Shown: positions 46,698 to 55,954, counted from the stretch's first letter. The stretch is DNA of 64,000 nucleotides from Phragmitibacter flavus (GCF_005780165.1 NZ_VAUV01000006.1:124001-188000); one strand, 5' to 3'. Notes: a model not told the origin generated them from the sequence alone. A program made the numbers and translations.

Positions 46698-47900
46698 TCA
46701 CAACGTGTGCCCCATCTTGGTCCGCTTCGTCTCCAGATACTTCGCATTGTGCTCATTAGGCTCTTGCATGATCGGACATTGCTCCACAATTTGCAGCTTG
46801 TGCCCCTCCAGCCCCACCACCTTACGCGGATTGTTGGTCATCAAACGAATCTTGCGCACCCCCAAATCATACAACATCTGCGCACCCAGACCGTAGTCGC
46901 GCAGATCCGACGCAAAACCCAGTTTTTCATTCGCCTCCACGGTGTCATACCCCTCTTCCTGCAATTTGTAAGCGTGAATCTTCGCCGCCAGTCCAATGCC
47001 GCGCCCTTCCTGACGCATGTAAAGCAACACTCCGCGCCCTTCCTTCTGAATGCGCTCCATCGCCGTGTGCAATTGACCTCCGCAATCGCAGCGCCGTGAG
47101 CCAAACACATCGCCGGTCAGGCACTCGCTGTGCACCCGCACCAGCACCGGTTCGCCGTCATCCACCTTGCCCTTCACCATCGCCAGATGGTTCTCGCCAT
47201 CCAGCTTGCTCTTGTAAAGATGCAGATCGAACTCGCCATAATCGGTCGGCATCTTGATCACCTGCTCGCACTCGATCAAGCGCTCGCGCTCCTGACGATA
47301 ACGGATGAGGCTCTCGATGGTGCCAATTTTGAGCCCATGCTCCCGGCCAAACTCGATCAACTCCGGCAATCGCGCCATCGTCCCGTCATCATTCAAAATC
47401 TCGCAAATCACCCCACCCGGTGCCAGCCCCGCCATCGTGGCCAAATCGACCGCCGCTTCCGTATGCCCGGCACGACGCAGCACACCACCTGCCTTCGCAA
47501 TCAGCGGAAACACATGCCCCGGCTGCACCAAATCCTCCTTGCGACTCCCCTTCTCCACCAAGATCCGCAAGGTTCGCGCCCGGTCCGGCGCACTGATGCC
47601 CGTCGTCACCCCTTTCGCCGCATCCACACTCACCGTAAAATTGGTGCCATAGGCATCCCGATTGCGCTGCACCATCGCCGGCAATCCCAGTTCCTGCGCC
47701 CGCTCTTCGCTCAATGGCGCACAGATCAATCCGCGACCAAATTTCGCCATAAAATTGACCATCTCCGGAGTGATGCGCTCCGCTGCCGCCACCAAATCGC
47801 CCTCATTTTCACGATCCGCATCATCGGTAATGATGACCATTTTGCCCTCGCGGATGTCCGCAAGGATCTCTTCAACACTTGAAAAAGGCAGTTCAGACAT
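46698..47900 (-). CDS. ribBA: Bifunctional RibBA (DHBP synthase / GTP cyclohydrolase II)
   Basis: This protein provides both starting compounds of riboflavin synthesis. The N-terminal half (about 1-200) is 3,4-dihydroxy-2-butanone-4-phosphate synthase, with DDADRENEGDLV and the conserved acidic and His residues near RRAGHTEAAVDL. The C-terminal half (about 205-400) is GTP cyclohydrolase II, with VRVHSECLTGDVFGSRRCDC (zinc cysteines) and RQEGRGIGL. No FMN riboswitch was recognised in the 115 bp upstream. ribH, the next pathway gene here, is 3.5 kb downstream on the same strand. Confidence 0.97.
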   Translation of the reverse strand: MSELPFSSVEEILADIREGKMVIITDDADRENEGDLVAAAERITPEMVNFMAKFGRGLICAPLSEERAQELGLPAMVQRNRDAYGTNFTVSVDAAKGVTTGISAPDRARTLRILVEKGSRKEDLVQPGHVFPLIAKAGGVLRRAGHTEAAVDLATMAGLAPGGVICEILNDDGTMARLPELIEFGREHGLKIGTIESLIRYRQERERLIECEQVIKMPTDYGEFDLHLYKSKLDGENHLAMVKGKVDDGEPVLVRVHSECLTGDVFGSRRCDCGGQLHTAMERIQKEGRGVLLYMRQEGRGIGLAAKIHAYKLQEEGYDTVEANEKLGFASDLRDYGLGAQMLYDLGVRKIRLMTNNPRKVVGLEGHKLQIVEQCPIMQEPNEHNAKYLETKRTKMGHTL

Positions 47901-48015
47901 GGAAAGGCGTGCAGCTAAAAAACAATCTACTCCCTAACATTACGCTGCCCATCAGGCAACGAACGTCATTTCCTCAAAAGGGTCAAGACGGCCCCCAGTT
48001 CGGTTCCGTTCACAT

Positions 48016-48762
48016 TCACATCACCATGCCGCCATCCACCGTCAACACCTGCCCGGTGATGTAACGCGCCTCGTCACTCGCCAAAAACGCCACTGCGTTG
48101 GCAATGTCCACCGCCTCACCAAAACTCCCCAGCGGAATCCCCTTCAAAATCGCTTCCTTCTGCTGTTCGTTCAACTCATGGGTCATGTCCGTGACAATGA
48201 AACCCGGCGCAATCGCATTCACCGTCACCGCCCGACCGGCAAACTCCCGCGCCAGCGACTTCGAAAGTCCGATCAATCCCGCCTTGCTCGCCGCATAGTT
48301 GGCCTGACCCGCATTGCCGATCAATCCGATCACACTGCTGATGTTGATGATCCGGCCAAACTTGCTTTTCAAAATTGGCCGCTGCACCGCCTTCAGCATG
48401 TTGAACGCCCCTTTCAGGTTCGCATCCAGCACCGAATCCCAATCGTCTTCGCTCATGCGCAAAGCCAAACCATCCCGGGTGATTCCCGCGTTGTTCACCA
48501 GAATGTCCACGCCACCAAAATCAGCGATGATCTTTTTGCCCATCTCCAAAGTGCCCGCCGAATCCGCCACATCCACCGCATAAGCCTTGGCTGCGTCAGG
48601 ATAAAGCGCATTGATCGCCGCCGCCGCCGCTTCCGCATTGGTTTCCGTCCGGCTCACCACCGCCACCTTCGCCCCTTCGGCGGCAAAACGTTCGGCGATG
48701 GCCTTGCCGATGCCCCGGCCGGCTCCTGTGACAACTGCGATGCGTGAGGAAAGTCTGCTCAT
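48016..48762 (-). CDS. fabG: 3-oxoacyl-ACP reductase
   Basis: This is a 248-residue short-chain dehydrogenase of fatty acid elongation. The NADP-binding motif TGAGRGIG is at the N-terminus, NNAG in ILVNNAGITRDGL, and the Ser-Tyr-Lys triad in ISSVIGLIGNAGQANYAASKAG. The C-terminus ends ITGQVLTVDGGMVM, characteristic of FabG. The ATG at 48762 is chosen; a GTG nine bases earlier is possible. It lies upstream of ribBA on the same strand with 115 bp between and has no other fatty acid gene beside it. Confidence 0.93.
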   Translation of the reverse strand: MSRLSSRIAVVTGAGRGIGKAIAERFAAEGAKVAVVSRTETNAEAAAAAINALYPDAAKAYAVDVADSAGTLEMGKKIIADFGGVDILVNNAGITRDGLALRMSEDDWDSVLDANLKGAFNMLKAVQRPILKSKFGRIINISSVIGLIGNAGQANYAASKAGLIGLSKSLAREFAGRAVTVNAIAPGFIVTDMTHELNEQQKEAILKGIPLGSFGEAVDIANAVAFLASDEARYITGQVLTVDGGMVM

Positions 48763-48814
48763 TCCCGCCACTAAAGCGAAACTCGCTCATTCACCAACAT
48801 AAAATAAATCTGAA

Positions 48815-50023
48815 TCACGGCAGCTCCTCCAACACCCCAAACATGATCCTCTCCTTGCGACTCGGATCGTTGTCCCCCTGCGTGGCGACCAGATAAATCA
48901 CCCCCTCATGCGCATGGAACGTCGGGTATTGAAACGACCGCTCCGTCGCAAAACGATACTTCCGCTCCCAGTTTTTCCCATCCCGCGAGACCTCCACATT
49001 AAACACCGAGCGGCTCACTCCATTCAACTGGGTCGCCTCCTGCCAGCCCAAATAATAAATCCCGTTGAAACAGTCGAACGTCGGCTTCGAACTCGTCCCG
49101 TTTGGAACCAGAGGCCAATGCTCCGCCCGGCTCCAGGTTTTTCCATCCGCGCTCGTCGTGAACAGGTAATTTTTGTTCCCGCCTTCCTGACGACAAATCG
49201 CCATCCACGTTCCATCCGGCAGGCGGTTCACTGCCGACTCCGTCAGCCGCAAATCAAACGGCTCATTGTAGTGACCCACCACTTCAAACGTATCCAGCGC
49301 CTCATTCGCCACCGCCAGGGCGTTCTGCGCCCCTGGATAGTTATTCACCGCCACCCAGGTCCTCCCCTCAAACACCTTGAACGAATCAAACAGATACAAC
49401 CCAAAATCCTTCGCCGGATGTCTGAACCCCAATGCTGCGGCATCCGCATGAAAATGCTGCGGTTGCATGTCAAACACCCCCAGCTGCGTCTTAATCTTCA
49501 CCTTGTGGATGGAATCCTCAAACGCCATCTTCTCGACATCAAAATCGATGAACCACATTTGCGACTGTCGATTCCCCGGCGACTCACTGGCAAAATAACA
49601 ACGCAGCGTCCGCGCATCCTTCTGAATGATGCGCGGCACAAAACACGCCCCCACCGACAGCGTCTCATTCGCAAATTTTTGCTCCGAACGCGCAAACGGC
49701 AGAATGTTCTCCACCGCCATCGTCTTCAAATTCACCACCGACATTGCCGAATAAATCGACGGCCACGCCGCGCTTTCCCCGGCCTTCTCGTCATTGAGTT
49801 CAGCAACGATAAACGCCCGCCCGCCAACCAGCACAAACTCCGCATCATGGGCACCCTTCACCCCGGGGGCCGTCACCCGGATCAGCTTCTCCATGACCTG
49901 GTTCGCCCGCTCTTCCGCGCTCCATCCCTCCGGCAGCAAACGAACCTCCGCCCCCAGGCAACATCCCGGATGCCACCCCAATCCTATCCCCGCCACCAAG
50001 GCAACAATACACAAAAATCTCAT
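48815..50023 (-). CDS. Secreted sialidase-like beta-propeller protein
   Basis: The 402 residues open with a signal peptide (about 1-24). The body is beta-rich with the repeating SxDGxxW-type phrases of sialidase/BNR propellers: TTSADGKTWSRAEHW and VEVSRDGKNWERKYRF. Arg and Asp residues that could form a sialidase site (for example RLTESAVNRLPDGTW and RQEGG) are present, but the classical RIP and triple-Arg set is not evident, so catalysis is uncertain. It stands alone upstream of fabG. A role in glycan use in the periplasm or outside the cell is inference. Confidence 0.75.
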   Translation of the reverse strand: MRFLCIVALVAGIGLGWHPGCCLGAEVRLLPEGWSAEERANQVMEKLIRVTAPGVKGAHDAEFVLVGGRAFIVAELNDEKAGESAAWPSIYSAMSVVNLKTMAVENILPFARSEQKFANETLSVGACFVPRIIQKDARTLRCYFASESPGNRQSQMWFIDFDVEKMAFEDSIHKVKIKTQLGVFDMQPQHFHADAAALGFRHPAKDFGLYLFDSFKVFEGRTWVAVNNYPGAQNALAVANEALDTFEVVGHYNEPFDLRLTESAVNRLPDGTWMAICRQEGGNKNYLFTTSADGKTWSRAEHWPLVPNGTSSKPTFDCFNGIYYLGWQEATQLNGVSRSVFNVEVSRDGKNWERKYRFATERSFQYPTFHAHEGVIYLVATQGDNDPSRKERIMFGVLEELP

Positions 50024-50155
50024 CTATAACATACCCCGCCAAATACCCGCTTTTTGCACCTCGCCAACGTTTTCTTATGGCCTATGGTGTCGGCAGCCAG
50101 CGCCCGTAGAATATCCGCATTTAGCCCAGCAGCTTAATCCCACCGCCACGAACTC

Positions 50156-50845
50156 ATGGGCATTTCACCTAACTCCGACTCCCGATCAAACCAACTTCGA
50201 TTCCTGGTCGTCGACGACCATCCTCTGTTTCGACGTGGTGTCGCCTTGATTGTGAAGAACCAACCGGGGTTTCAGGTCGTTGGAGAAGCCGAATCGTTCT
50301 CCTCGGCATTGGACAAAGCCCGCGAAGTCCGCCCCGATTTCCTCATTACCGACATCACCATGCCCGGCCCGAATGGGATCGAACTCATCAAAAGCATCCT
50401 TGCTGAGTTCCCCCATTTGCTGATTCTCGTCATCTCCATGCACGACGAGGCCGAGTATCCCCTCAAGGTGATCCGCGCCGGTGCCAAAGGTTACGTCCTA
50501 AAAGACGAGGCGCTCGATGCCCTGCCGGAAGCCCTGCAAAAGATCTGTTCGAGCGGAATTTATCTTAGTTCCCGATTTAACAACACATTGATTTGGAAAG
50601 CCGTCGAAGCCAACGGAGGCACCGAATTCCGCTCCTTCTTCAGCCCGTTGTCCGAGCGTGAGATGGAGGTCTTTGAACTGATCGGAAATCAAGTGAGTGC
50701 GCACGAAATTGCGGGGCGTCTCAGCCTAAGCGTCAAAACTGTCGAAAATCATCGGGCTCACATCAAAGAAAAGCTTGGCGTTCAAACCGCTTCCGAACTC
50801 ACCCAACTCGCCTCCCAATGGATCGCAGCCTGCGAACCTCGGTGA
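50156..50845 (+). CDS. NarL/FixJ-type response regulator 1
   Basis: The 229 residues comprise a receiver domain (about 13-135) and a LuxR-type DNA-binding domain (about 158-222). The phosphorylation site is Asp66 in LITDITMPGPNG; the acidic pair is in VVDDHPLFRRG and the conserved Lys is in KGYVLKDEAL. The helix-turn-helix reads LSEREMEVFELI and KTVENHRAHIKEKLG. No histidine kinase gene is adjacent. A close paralogue lies 1.3 kb downstream (52156-52884), so the pair arose by duplication. The N-terminal 12 residues are variable. Confidence 0.92.
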   Translation: MGISPNSDSRSNQLRFLVVDDHPLFRRGVALIVKNQPGFQVVGEAESFSSALDKAREVRPDFLITDITMPGPNGIELIKSILAEFPHLLILVISMHDEAEYPLKVIRAGAKGYVLKDEALDALPEALQKICSSGIYLSSRFNNTLIWKAVEANGGTEFRSFFSPLSEREMEVFELIGNQVSAHEIAGRLSLSVKTVENHRAHIKEKLGVQTASELTQLASQWIAACEPR

Positions 50846-50849
50846 ACAA

Positions 50850-50885
50850 GCACAAAAATGCCGGGTCTACCTAGAGACCCGGCAT
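50850..50885 (-). terminator. Terminator between convergent genes
   Basis: ATGCCGGGTCT (50858-50868) and AGACCCGGCAT (50875-50885) form a perfect 11-bp stem with a 6-base loop. On the minus strand it is followed by TTTTTG, so it ends the transcript of the exported low-complexity gene. On the plus strand there is no T-run, but the hairpin may still help to end the response-regulator transcript. Confidence 0.8.
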
Positions 50886-50923
50886 CAGGAACTTAAAGCG
50901 AGAAATTCACCTGTCTCAGCGAA

Positions 50924-52012
50924 TTATCGCGCAGCACCGCCGCCACTGCCACCGCCACCGCCACTGCTGCCGCCACTACTGCTGCCGCCGCCTGAACTCG
51001 AACCACCACTCGTGCCAGAACTTGAGCTCGAGCCGCCACTCGAACCGGAGCCGGAACCAGTGGAACCTGAAGAACCCGAGTTTCCGCTACGATTGGCACC
51101 TGAGCTGGATGAATTCGATCCGCCGGTAGCATTGCTACTGTTTGGACGACTCTCTGGACCCGTTCCGGTGCTTCTTGCATTGCTGCTGTTCGGCCGGCTT
51201 TCAGGACCGCTCCCACCGGTTGGTCGAGCCGAATTGTTGCCATTGGCCCCGTTGTTGTTGGCAGGCATGTTTGCATCCGATCCGCCACTGTTGTTGTTCA
51301 TCCCCTGCTGTTGCTGTTGTTGATTACGGTCGGCATTATTACCGTTGGTGCTATTGCCCTGATTACCATTTGGAACGTTGGCACTATTCGCATTGCGATT
51401 CCCAGAGTTCTGGAAAGGCAGTCCCGTCACGGGATCAATGATGCCCGCATTCACCGCATCGGAATTCGTCTGACCCCCGGTTCGATCGCTACGCTCCATC
51501 GGAGTCGAAGTGCCCTCTACGGCTGTTCCGGTTGTGCCGTTCTCAGTCGTGCCCGTGCTTGCCGCTCCACTCGCCGACGAATTCGATCTCATCCCCGGAG
51601 TGCCGGGAGCCAATCCGGAAACATTTTCTCCCGTGACTGCTGGCTGGCTCGATCTCGATTCCGAAAACCGATCATTCTCCGCCGCACCGGGAGTCGGTTG
51701 AGGGGTTGCAAAAACCACCCCCGGCGGCGCAGGAACAATCCGACCGTCCAGCGTCAGCACGGTGTTTTCCGTCATTCGCCGCGTCTGACCATCAAAGCCG
51801 GTGATTTCACCACTCGGCTTGATGCTCATCGTCATCTCGCGATCCAGCGGAGTCGCCTGACCGTTGCGAAGTTGGTAAATCTGATTGTTGCGAATTACGA
51901 ACCCATTGGCTGTCGTCACACCACCGGGCGAACTGGTCTGTGCCAACAGTGGCATCGCTTGAGTCATGCCCATCGCGATCAAAGCGCTAAATGCGAAAGT
52001 TTTTGTTTTCAT
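50924..52012 (-). CDS. Exported Asn/Ser/Gly-rich protein with DUF6799-like domain
   Basis: The protein has 362 residues from the ATG at 52012 (MKTKTFAFSALIAMGMTQAMPLLAQ is a normal signal peptide); the longer upstream frame overlaps the divergent gene and is rejected. After cleavage, residues about 30-95 contain two repeats of a short beta motif (NQIYQLRNGQATPLDREM and MTENTVLTLDGRIVP), like DUF6799. The rest is Asn/Gln/Gly-rich and then a long Ser/Gly tail. It shares a 143-bp divergent promoter region with response regulator 2 and is convergent with response regulator 1. A regulatory link is plausible but unproven. Confidence 0.75.
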   Translation of the reverse strand: MKTKTFAFSALIAMGMTQAMPLLAQTSSPGGVTTANGFVIRNNQIYQLRNGQATPLDREMTMSIKPSGEITGFDGQTRRMTENTVLTLDGRIVPAPPGVVFATPQPTPGAAENDRFSESRSSQPAVTGENVSGLAPGTPGMRSNSSASGAASTGTTENGTTGTAVEGTSTPMERSDRTGGQTNSDAVNAGIIDPVTGLPFQNSGNRNANSANVPNGNQGNSTNGNNADRNQQQQQQGMNNNSGGSDANMPANNNGANGNNSARPTGGSGPESRPNSSNARSTGTGPESRPNSSNATGGSNSSSSGANRSGNSGSSGSTGSGSGSSGGSSSSSGTSGGSSSGGGSSSGGSSGGGGGSGGGAAR

Positions 52013-52155
52013 AAAAGCTGATTCGATCTCCAAGCCACATCCGCAGGTAGGGCAAAACCCTGCCAAGCGCCTCAGGGTCAAACCACCACCCACGAAAAAC
52101 AACACCCAACCGATGCACACAAGCCCGCCACGAAAACCGATTCCCCTCACCTGGC

Positions 52156-52884
52156 ATGAACGAGACTCCCTCAAATTCCCCCTCAAAAAAGCGTGTGCTC
52201 ATTGTCGACGATCATCCCGTCTTCCGACACGGGGTCACTCTCATTCTTAACGCCGATCCATCTTTTCATGTCTGTGGTGAAGCCGAAACCGCCACCGCGG
52301 GACTCGAACTCGCCCGGCAGCTAACTCCCGACATCCTCATCACCGACATCACCATGCCCGGCCCCAACGGCCTCGAACTTATCAAAAGCATCATCGCCGA
52401 GCAGCCACGTCTGCTGATCCTCGTCCTCTCCATGCATGAAGAAGCCGAATACGCCCTCCGTGTCATTCGCGCTGGGGCCAAAGGTTATGTCATGAAGGAC
52501 GAAGCCCATCAATCCATCGTCCTCGCCCTGCAAAAAATCCTCTCCGGCGAATTCTACCTCAGCGCTCGACTCAACAAAACCCTCATCCTTCAAGCCGTTC
52601 ACAGCCCCGGCGGCACCGAATTCGGCTCCCAGTTCAGCCATCTGTCCGACCGCGAAATGGAGGTATTTGAACTCATCGGCAAACGCCTCAGCACCCGCGA
52701 GATCGCTGAATCCCTCCACCTCAGCGTCAAAACCATCGAAACGCATCGCGCTCACATTAAAGAGAAGCTCGCCCTCAAAACCGCCGACGAACTGTCCCAC
52801 CTGGCGGCCCAATGGATCGCGTCCAGCCAGCCTGCAGAATTCATCTCTTCAAGCGACCCCTCGCTCATTCCTCCGCCTCGCTGA
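52156..52884 (+). CDS. NarL/FixJ-type response regulator 2
   Basis: This is a 242-residue paralogue of the regulator at 50156-50845 with the same order of motifs. VLIVDDHPVFRHG supplies the acidic pair, LITDITMPGPNG the phosphoryl Asp64, and KGYVMKDEAH the conserved Lys. SDREMEVFELIGK with KTIETHRAHIKEKL forms the DNA-binding domain. The C-terminal extension is Ser/Pro-rich. It is transcribed away from the exported protein gene, and no histidine kinase is beside it. The protein lacks a signal for membrane association. Confidence 0.92.
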   Translation: MNETPSNSPSKKRVLIVDDHPVFRHGVTLILNADPSFHVCGEAETATAGLELARQLTPDILITDITMPGPNGLELIKSIIAEQPRLLILVLSMHEEAEYALRVIRAGAKGYVMKDEAHQSIVLALQKILSGEFYLSARLNKTLILQAVHSPGGTEFGSQFSHLSDREMEVFELIGKRLSTREIAESLHLSVKTIETHRAHIKEKLALKTADELSHLAAQWIASSQPAEFISSSDPSLIPPPR

Positions 52885-53062
52885 AAAGCCTTCCCACCGA
52901 CCGCCACCCCCTCCCGATCCGGTTTGGACTAGGTCGAGCTGCCGCCCAAAGACGTGTCTCGGCGCAGCTTCGTGCGAGCTTTCCCCAAGCATTACTCTCG
53001 ACAAAGCGCCGTCTCTTTCTAAAGTGACCGCTTCAATTTCTCTCCCTACTCCTGCCCTAGCC

Positions 53063-54385
53063 ATGCCCAAGCTCATCAACATGCCCAAACTCAGTGACAC
53101 CATGACTGAGGGAACCCTCGTCAAGTGGCACATCAAGGAAGGCGATTCCATCGAACTCGGCAAAGTCATCGCCGACGTGGAAACCGACAAAGCCACCATG
53201 GAAATGGAAGCCTTCGATGGAGGCACCGTCCACAAAATCCTCATCGCCGAAGGCAGCAAAGTCACCCTGGGCGGCCCCATGCTCGTCCTGCTGGCTGACG
53301 GTGAAGAAGCCCCTGCTGATCTCGACTCCTACCTCGCCGAAAACGCCTCGGCCGCCGCCCCCAAGAAAGACTCCAAAGCCAAAGCCCAGGACAAAGACAA
53401 AGACACCTCCGGCAAAAAAGCAGCCTTCAGCGGCGTCCTTCCTCCCAGCGCTCCCAAGGCAAAATCCCGCGCCGCCGCCGCCAGCAAAAACGGCGTCCGT
53501 GTCAAAGCCTCCCCTCTCGCCCGCAAAATCGCCGAATCCAAAGGCATCGACCTTTCCACCCTCGAAGGCACCGGCCCCGGCGGACGCATCCTCGCCGCCG
53601 ACCTCGACAACGCTCCCACCGGTGGCGGCTCCGGCAGCGGCAGCGGTGCTCCCGCGAAACCCGCACAAACCATCCGCCCCGTCGCCGGACCAGACGACCA
53701 GCGCATCCCCCTCACCGGCATGCGCACCATCATCGCCGAACGCCTTTACGCTTCGAAAACGCAGATCCCCCACTTCTACCTCAACATCGAAGTGGACGCC
53801 GCCCCGTTGATGGCCTTCCGCAAACACGTCAACGACTCCTCCGAAAAACTCAACGGCAACAAATACTCCGTCAACGACTTCATCCTGCGCGCCGTCATCC
53901 GTTCCGCCGTCGCCGTCCCCGCCGTCAACGCCTCGTTCGACGGTGACGCCATCGTCCAGTTCAAAAACGTCAACCTCAGCGTCGCCATCGCCGTCCCTGA
54001 TGGCCTCGTCACCCCGGTTATCCGCGCCGCCGAAACCAAAACGCTTCTCGAAATCAGCCAGTCCGTCAAAGACATGGCCGGACGCGCCAAAAACAAAAAA
54101 CTCAGCCCCGACGAATTCGCTGGCGGCACCATCACCGTCTCCAACCTCGGCGCCTACGGCATCGACACTTTCTCCGCCATCATCAACCCGCCCCAGGCTG
54201 CCATCATCAGCGTCGGCAGCGTGCGCAACACCCCAGTGGTCGATGAAAAAGGCAACATCGTCGCCGGGCAGCGCATGTGGATCGGCATCAGCGCCGACCA
54301 CCGCGTCGTCGACGGAGCCGTCGCCGCCACCTTCCTCGCCGAACTCCGCAAACTCCTCGAAAACCCCGCCCTCATGCTGGTATAA
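53063..54385 (+). CDS. 2-oxoacid dehydrogenase E2 (dihydrolipoamide acetyltransferase)
   Basis: The 440 residues make a one-lipoyl E2. The lipoyl domain (about 1-80) carries the lipoylated Lys in ETDKATMEME. A Lys/Ala/Pro linker follows. The E3-binding domain (about 150-190) has ASPLARKIAESKGIDLSTLEG. The catalytic domain (about 210-440) ends with the HRVVDG active-site motif in SADHRVVDGAVAATFL. This is the arrangement of pyruvate dehydrogenase E2. I chose the ATG at 53063; a longer frame begins inside the regulator gene. No E1 gene is in the window. lpdA follows after 100 bp of repeat-rich spacer. Confidence 0.93.
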   Translation: MPKLINMPKLSDTMTEGTLVKWHIKEGDSIELGKVIADVETDKATMEMEAFDGGTVHKILIAEGSKVTLGGPMLVLLADGEEAPADLDSYLAENASAAAPKKDSKAKAQDKDKDTSGKKAAFSGVLPPSAPKAKSRAAAASKNGVRVKASPLARKIAESKGIDLSTLEGTGPGGRILAADLDNAPTGGGSGSGSGAPAKPAQTIRPVAGPDDQRIPLTGMRTIIAERLYASKTQIPHFYLNIEVDAAPLMAFRKHVNDSSEKLNGNKYSVNDFILRAVIRSAVAVPAVNASFDGDAIVQFKNVNLSVAIAVPDGLVTPVIRAAETKTLLEISQSVKDMAGRAKNKKLSPDEFAGGTITVSNLGAYGIDTFSAIINPPQAAIISVGSVRNTPVVDEKGNIVAGQRMWIGISADHRVVDGAVAATFLAELRKLLENPALMLV

Positions 54386-54395
54386 TTCTGTCAGT

Positions 54396-54485
54396 CTTTA
54401 GCCCTTCGCCTTTATCCTTTAGCCTTTTAAAAGGTCAGCCCGGTCAGTCTTTAGCCTTTATCCCTTATCCTTTATCCTTTCCCAG
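54396..54485 (+). repeat. Double heptanucleotide array between E2 and lpdA genes
   Basis: Two arrays, each opened by TCAGTCTTTAGCC, fill the spacer. The second (54450-54484) reads TTTAGCC, TTTATCC, CTTATCC, TTTATCC, TTTCCCA in 7-base phase and ends one base before the ATG of lpdA at 54486. The first is more degenerate and contains CTTTTAAAAGG. The unit order is identical to that before sucD. Confidence 0.85.
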
Positions 54486-55871
54486 ATGTCCCACGATCTC
54501 ATTGTCATTGGAGCCGGTCCCGCCGGATACGTCGCCGCCATTAAAGCCGCCCAGCTCGGTCAAAAAGTTGCCTGCATCGACAAGGAACGCGGCGGCGGCA
54601 CCTGCAACAACTGGGGCTGCATCCCCACCAAGGCCCTCCTCCACGACGCCAATCTCTACAACAACATCAAAAACCACACTGCCGCCTCTGGCATCACGGT
54701 GGAAGGCCTCTCGCACGACTGGGAAAAAATCATCAAACGCTCCCGCACCGTCTCCGAAAAAGGCTCCGCCGGTGTCGCATTCCTCTTCAAAAAGAACAAG
54801 ATCGATGACATCCGCGGCGAAGCCCGCATCGACAAAGCCGGCGTCGTCACCGTCAAAGACGCCGAAGGCAAGGAAACCGAATACCCTGCCAAAAAAATCC
54901 TCATCGCCACCGGCGTCGTCACCCGCCCCTTCCCCGACCTTCCCTTCAACGGCACCACCGTCGTCGGTTCCAAAGACGCCCTCGTCCTCAAAACCCAGCC
55001 CAAAACCGCCATCGTCATCGGTGCCGGTGCCATCGGCGTTGAATTCGCCTCCGTCTGGAACGACTTCGGCAGCAAGGTCACCATCGTCGAGATGATGCCC
55101 AACATCCTCCCGGTTGAAGACACCGAAGTCTCCCAACTCCTCGAAAAATCCCTCAAAAAGCAGGGCATCGAGATCCTCACCAATCACAAAACCGTCAAGA
55201 CCGAAGCCAACGACAAGGGCGTCAAAATCACCGTTGCCGACGACAAAGGCGCTGAAAAAGTCCTCGAAGCCGACCTCGTCCTCATCGCCATCGGCGTCCA
55301 GCCCCTCCTTCCCGGCGGCGACCTCAAGCTCGACCTCACCGACCGCGGCTATCTCAAGGTCAACGACAACTACGAAACCAGCATCCCCGGCATCTACGCC
55401 GCCGGCGACATCATCGGCCCCCCCTGGCTCGCCCACGTCGCCACCTACGAAGCCCTGCAAGCCGTCGAAGGCATGTTCACCAAACACAAGCCCAAGAAAG
55501 TCGGCATCTTCCCCGGTTGCACCTACTGCCATCCGCAAGTCGCCAGCATTGGACTCACCGAACGCGCCGCCCAGGAAAAAGGCCTGAAGTTCAAAGTCGG
55601 CAAATTCCCCTACTCCGCCAGCGGCAAAGCCCGCGCCATCGGCGAAAGCGAAGGTTTTGTGAAGCTCATCATCGGTGAACCCCACGGCGAAATCCTCGGA
55701 GCCCACCTCATCGGAGCCGAAGCCACCGAACTCCTCGCCGAACTCAGCCTCGGCATCACGCTTGAGACCACCATCGAAGAAATCGAAAACACCATCCACG
55801 CCCACCCCACCCTGAGCGAGATGATCAAAGAAGCCGCCGAAGTCGGTGCCGGCCACGCCATCCACGTCTAA
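54486..55871 (+). CDS. lpdA: Dihydrolipoyl dehydrogenase (E3)
   Basis: This is a 461-residue FAD/NAD-dependent disulfide oxidoreductase that reoxidises the lipoyl group of the E2 encoded before it. It opens VIGAGPAGYVAAIKAAQLG (FAD site). The redox disulfide lies in GGTCNNWGCIPTKAL. GAGAIGVEFASVW is the NAD site, and YAAGDIIGPPWLAH contacts FAD. The C-terminal HAHPTLSEM provides the catalytic His-Glu pair. The Trp after the first redox Cys is unusual against the common Val. Two hairpins follow at 55886-55954, the second with a T-run. Confidence 0.96.
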   Translation: MSHDLIVIGAGPAGYVAAIKAAQLGQKVACIDKERGGGTCNNWGCIPTKALLHDANLYNNIKNHTAASGITVEGLSHDWEKIIKRSRTVSEKGSAGVAFLFKKNKIDDIRGEARIDKAGVVTVKDAEGKETEYPAKKILIATGVVTRPFPDLPFNGTTVVGSKDALVLKTQPKTAIVIGAGAIGVEFASVWNDFGSKVTIVEMMPNILPVEDTEVSQLLEKSLKKQGIEILTNHKTVKTEANDKGVKITVADDKGAEKVLEADLVLIAIGVQPLLPGGDLKLDLTDRGYLKVNDNYETSIPGIYAAGDIIGPPWLAHVATYEALQAVEGMFTKHKPKKVGIFPGCTYCHPQVASIGLTERAAQEKGLKFKVGKFPYSASGKARAIGESEGFVKLIIGEPHGEILGAHLIGAEATELLAELSLGITLETTIEEIENTIHAHPTLSEMIKEAAEVGAGHAIHV

Positions 55872-55885
55872 TCTCAGACACCAAG

Positions 55886-55912
55886 GAAGGGCGATCTCCA
55901 GATCGCCCCTTC
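55886..55912 (+). repeat. Hairpin after lpdA
   Basis: GAAGGGCGATC and GATCGCCCCTTC pair with one bulged base and a TCCA-type loop. It lies 15 bp past the lpdA stop and just before a stronger terminator. It may be an intrinsic part of a double terminator or a dispersed motif. Confidence 0.6.
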
Positions 55913-55920
55913 AGTATTAC

Positions 55921-55954
55921 AAGGGATCCATCAGCCGATGGATCCCTTTTTTTG
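55921..55954 (+). terminator. Rho-independent terminator after lpdA
   Basis: AAGGGATCCATC (55921-55932) pairs exactly with GATGGATCCCTT (55937-55948) over a 4-base loop, followed by five more T. It is a strong intrinsic terminator for the E2-lpdA unit. Confidence 0.9.

Noticed and set aside
47901-48015. FMN riboswitch before ribBA
   Set aside because: I looked for the conserved RFN-element blocks and did not find them in the 115-bp spacer.
54465-55865. A 466-codon Gly/Phe/Asp-rich frame antisense to lpdA, and similar ones opposite the E2 and citrate synthase genes
   Set aside because: These are shadows of real genes with no recognisable domain or start signal.
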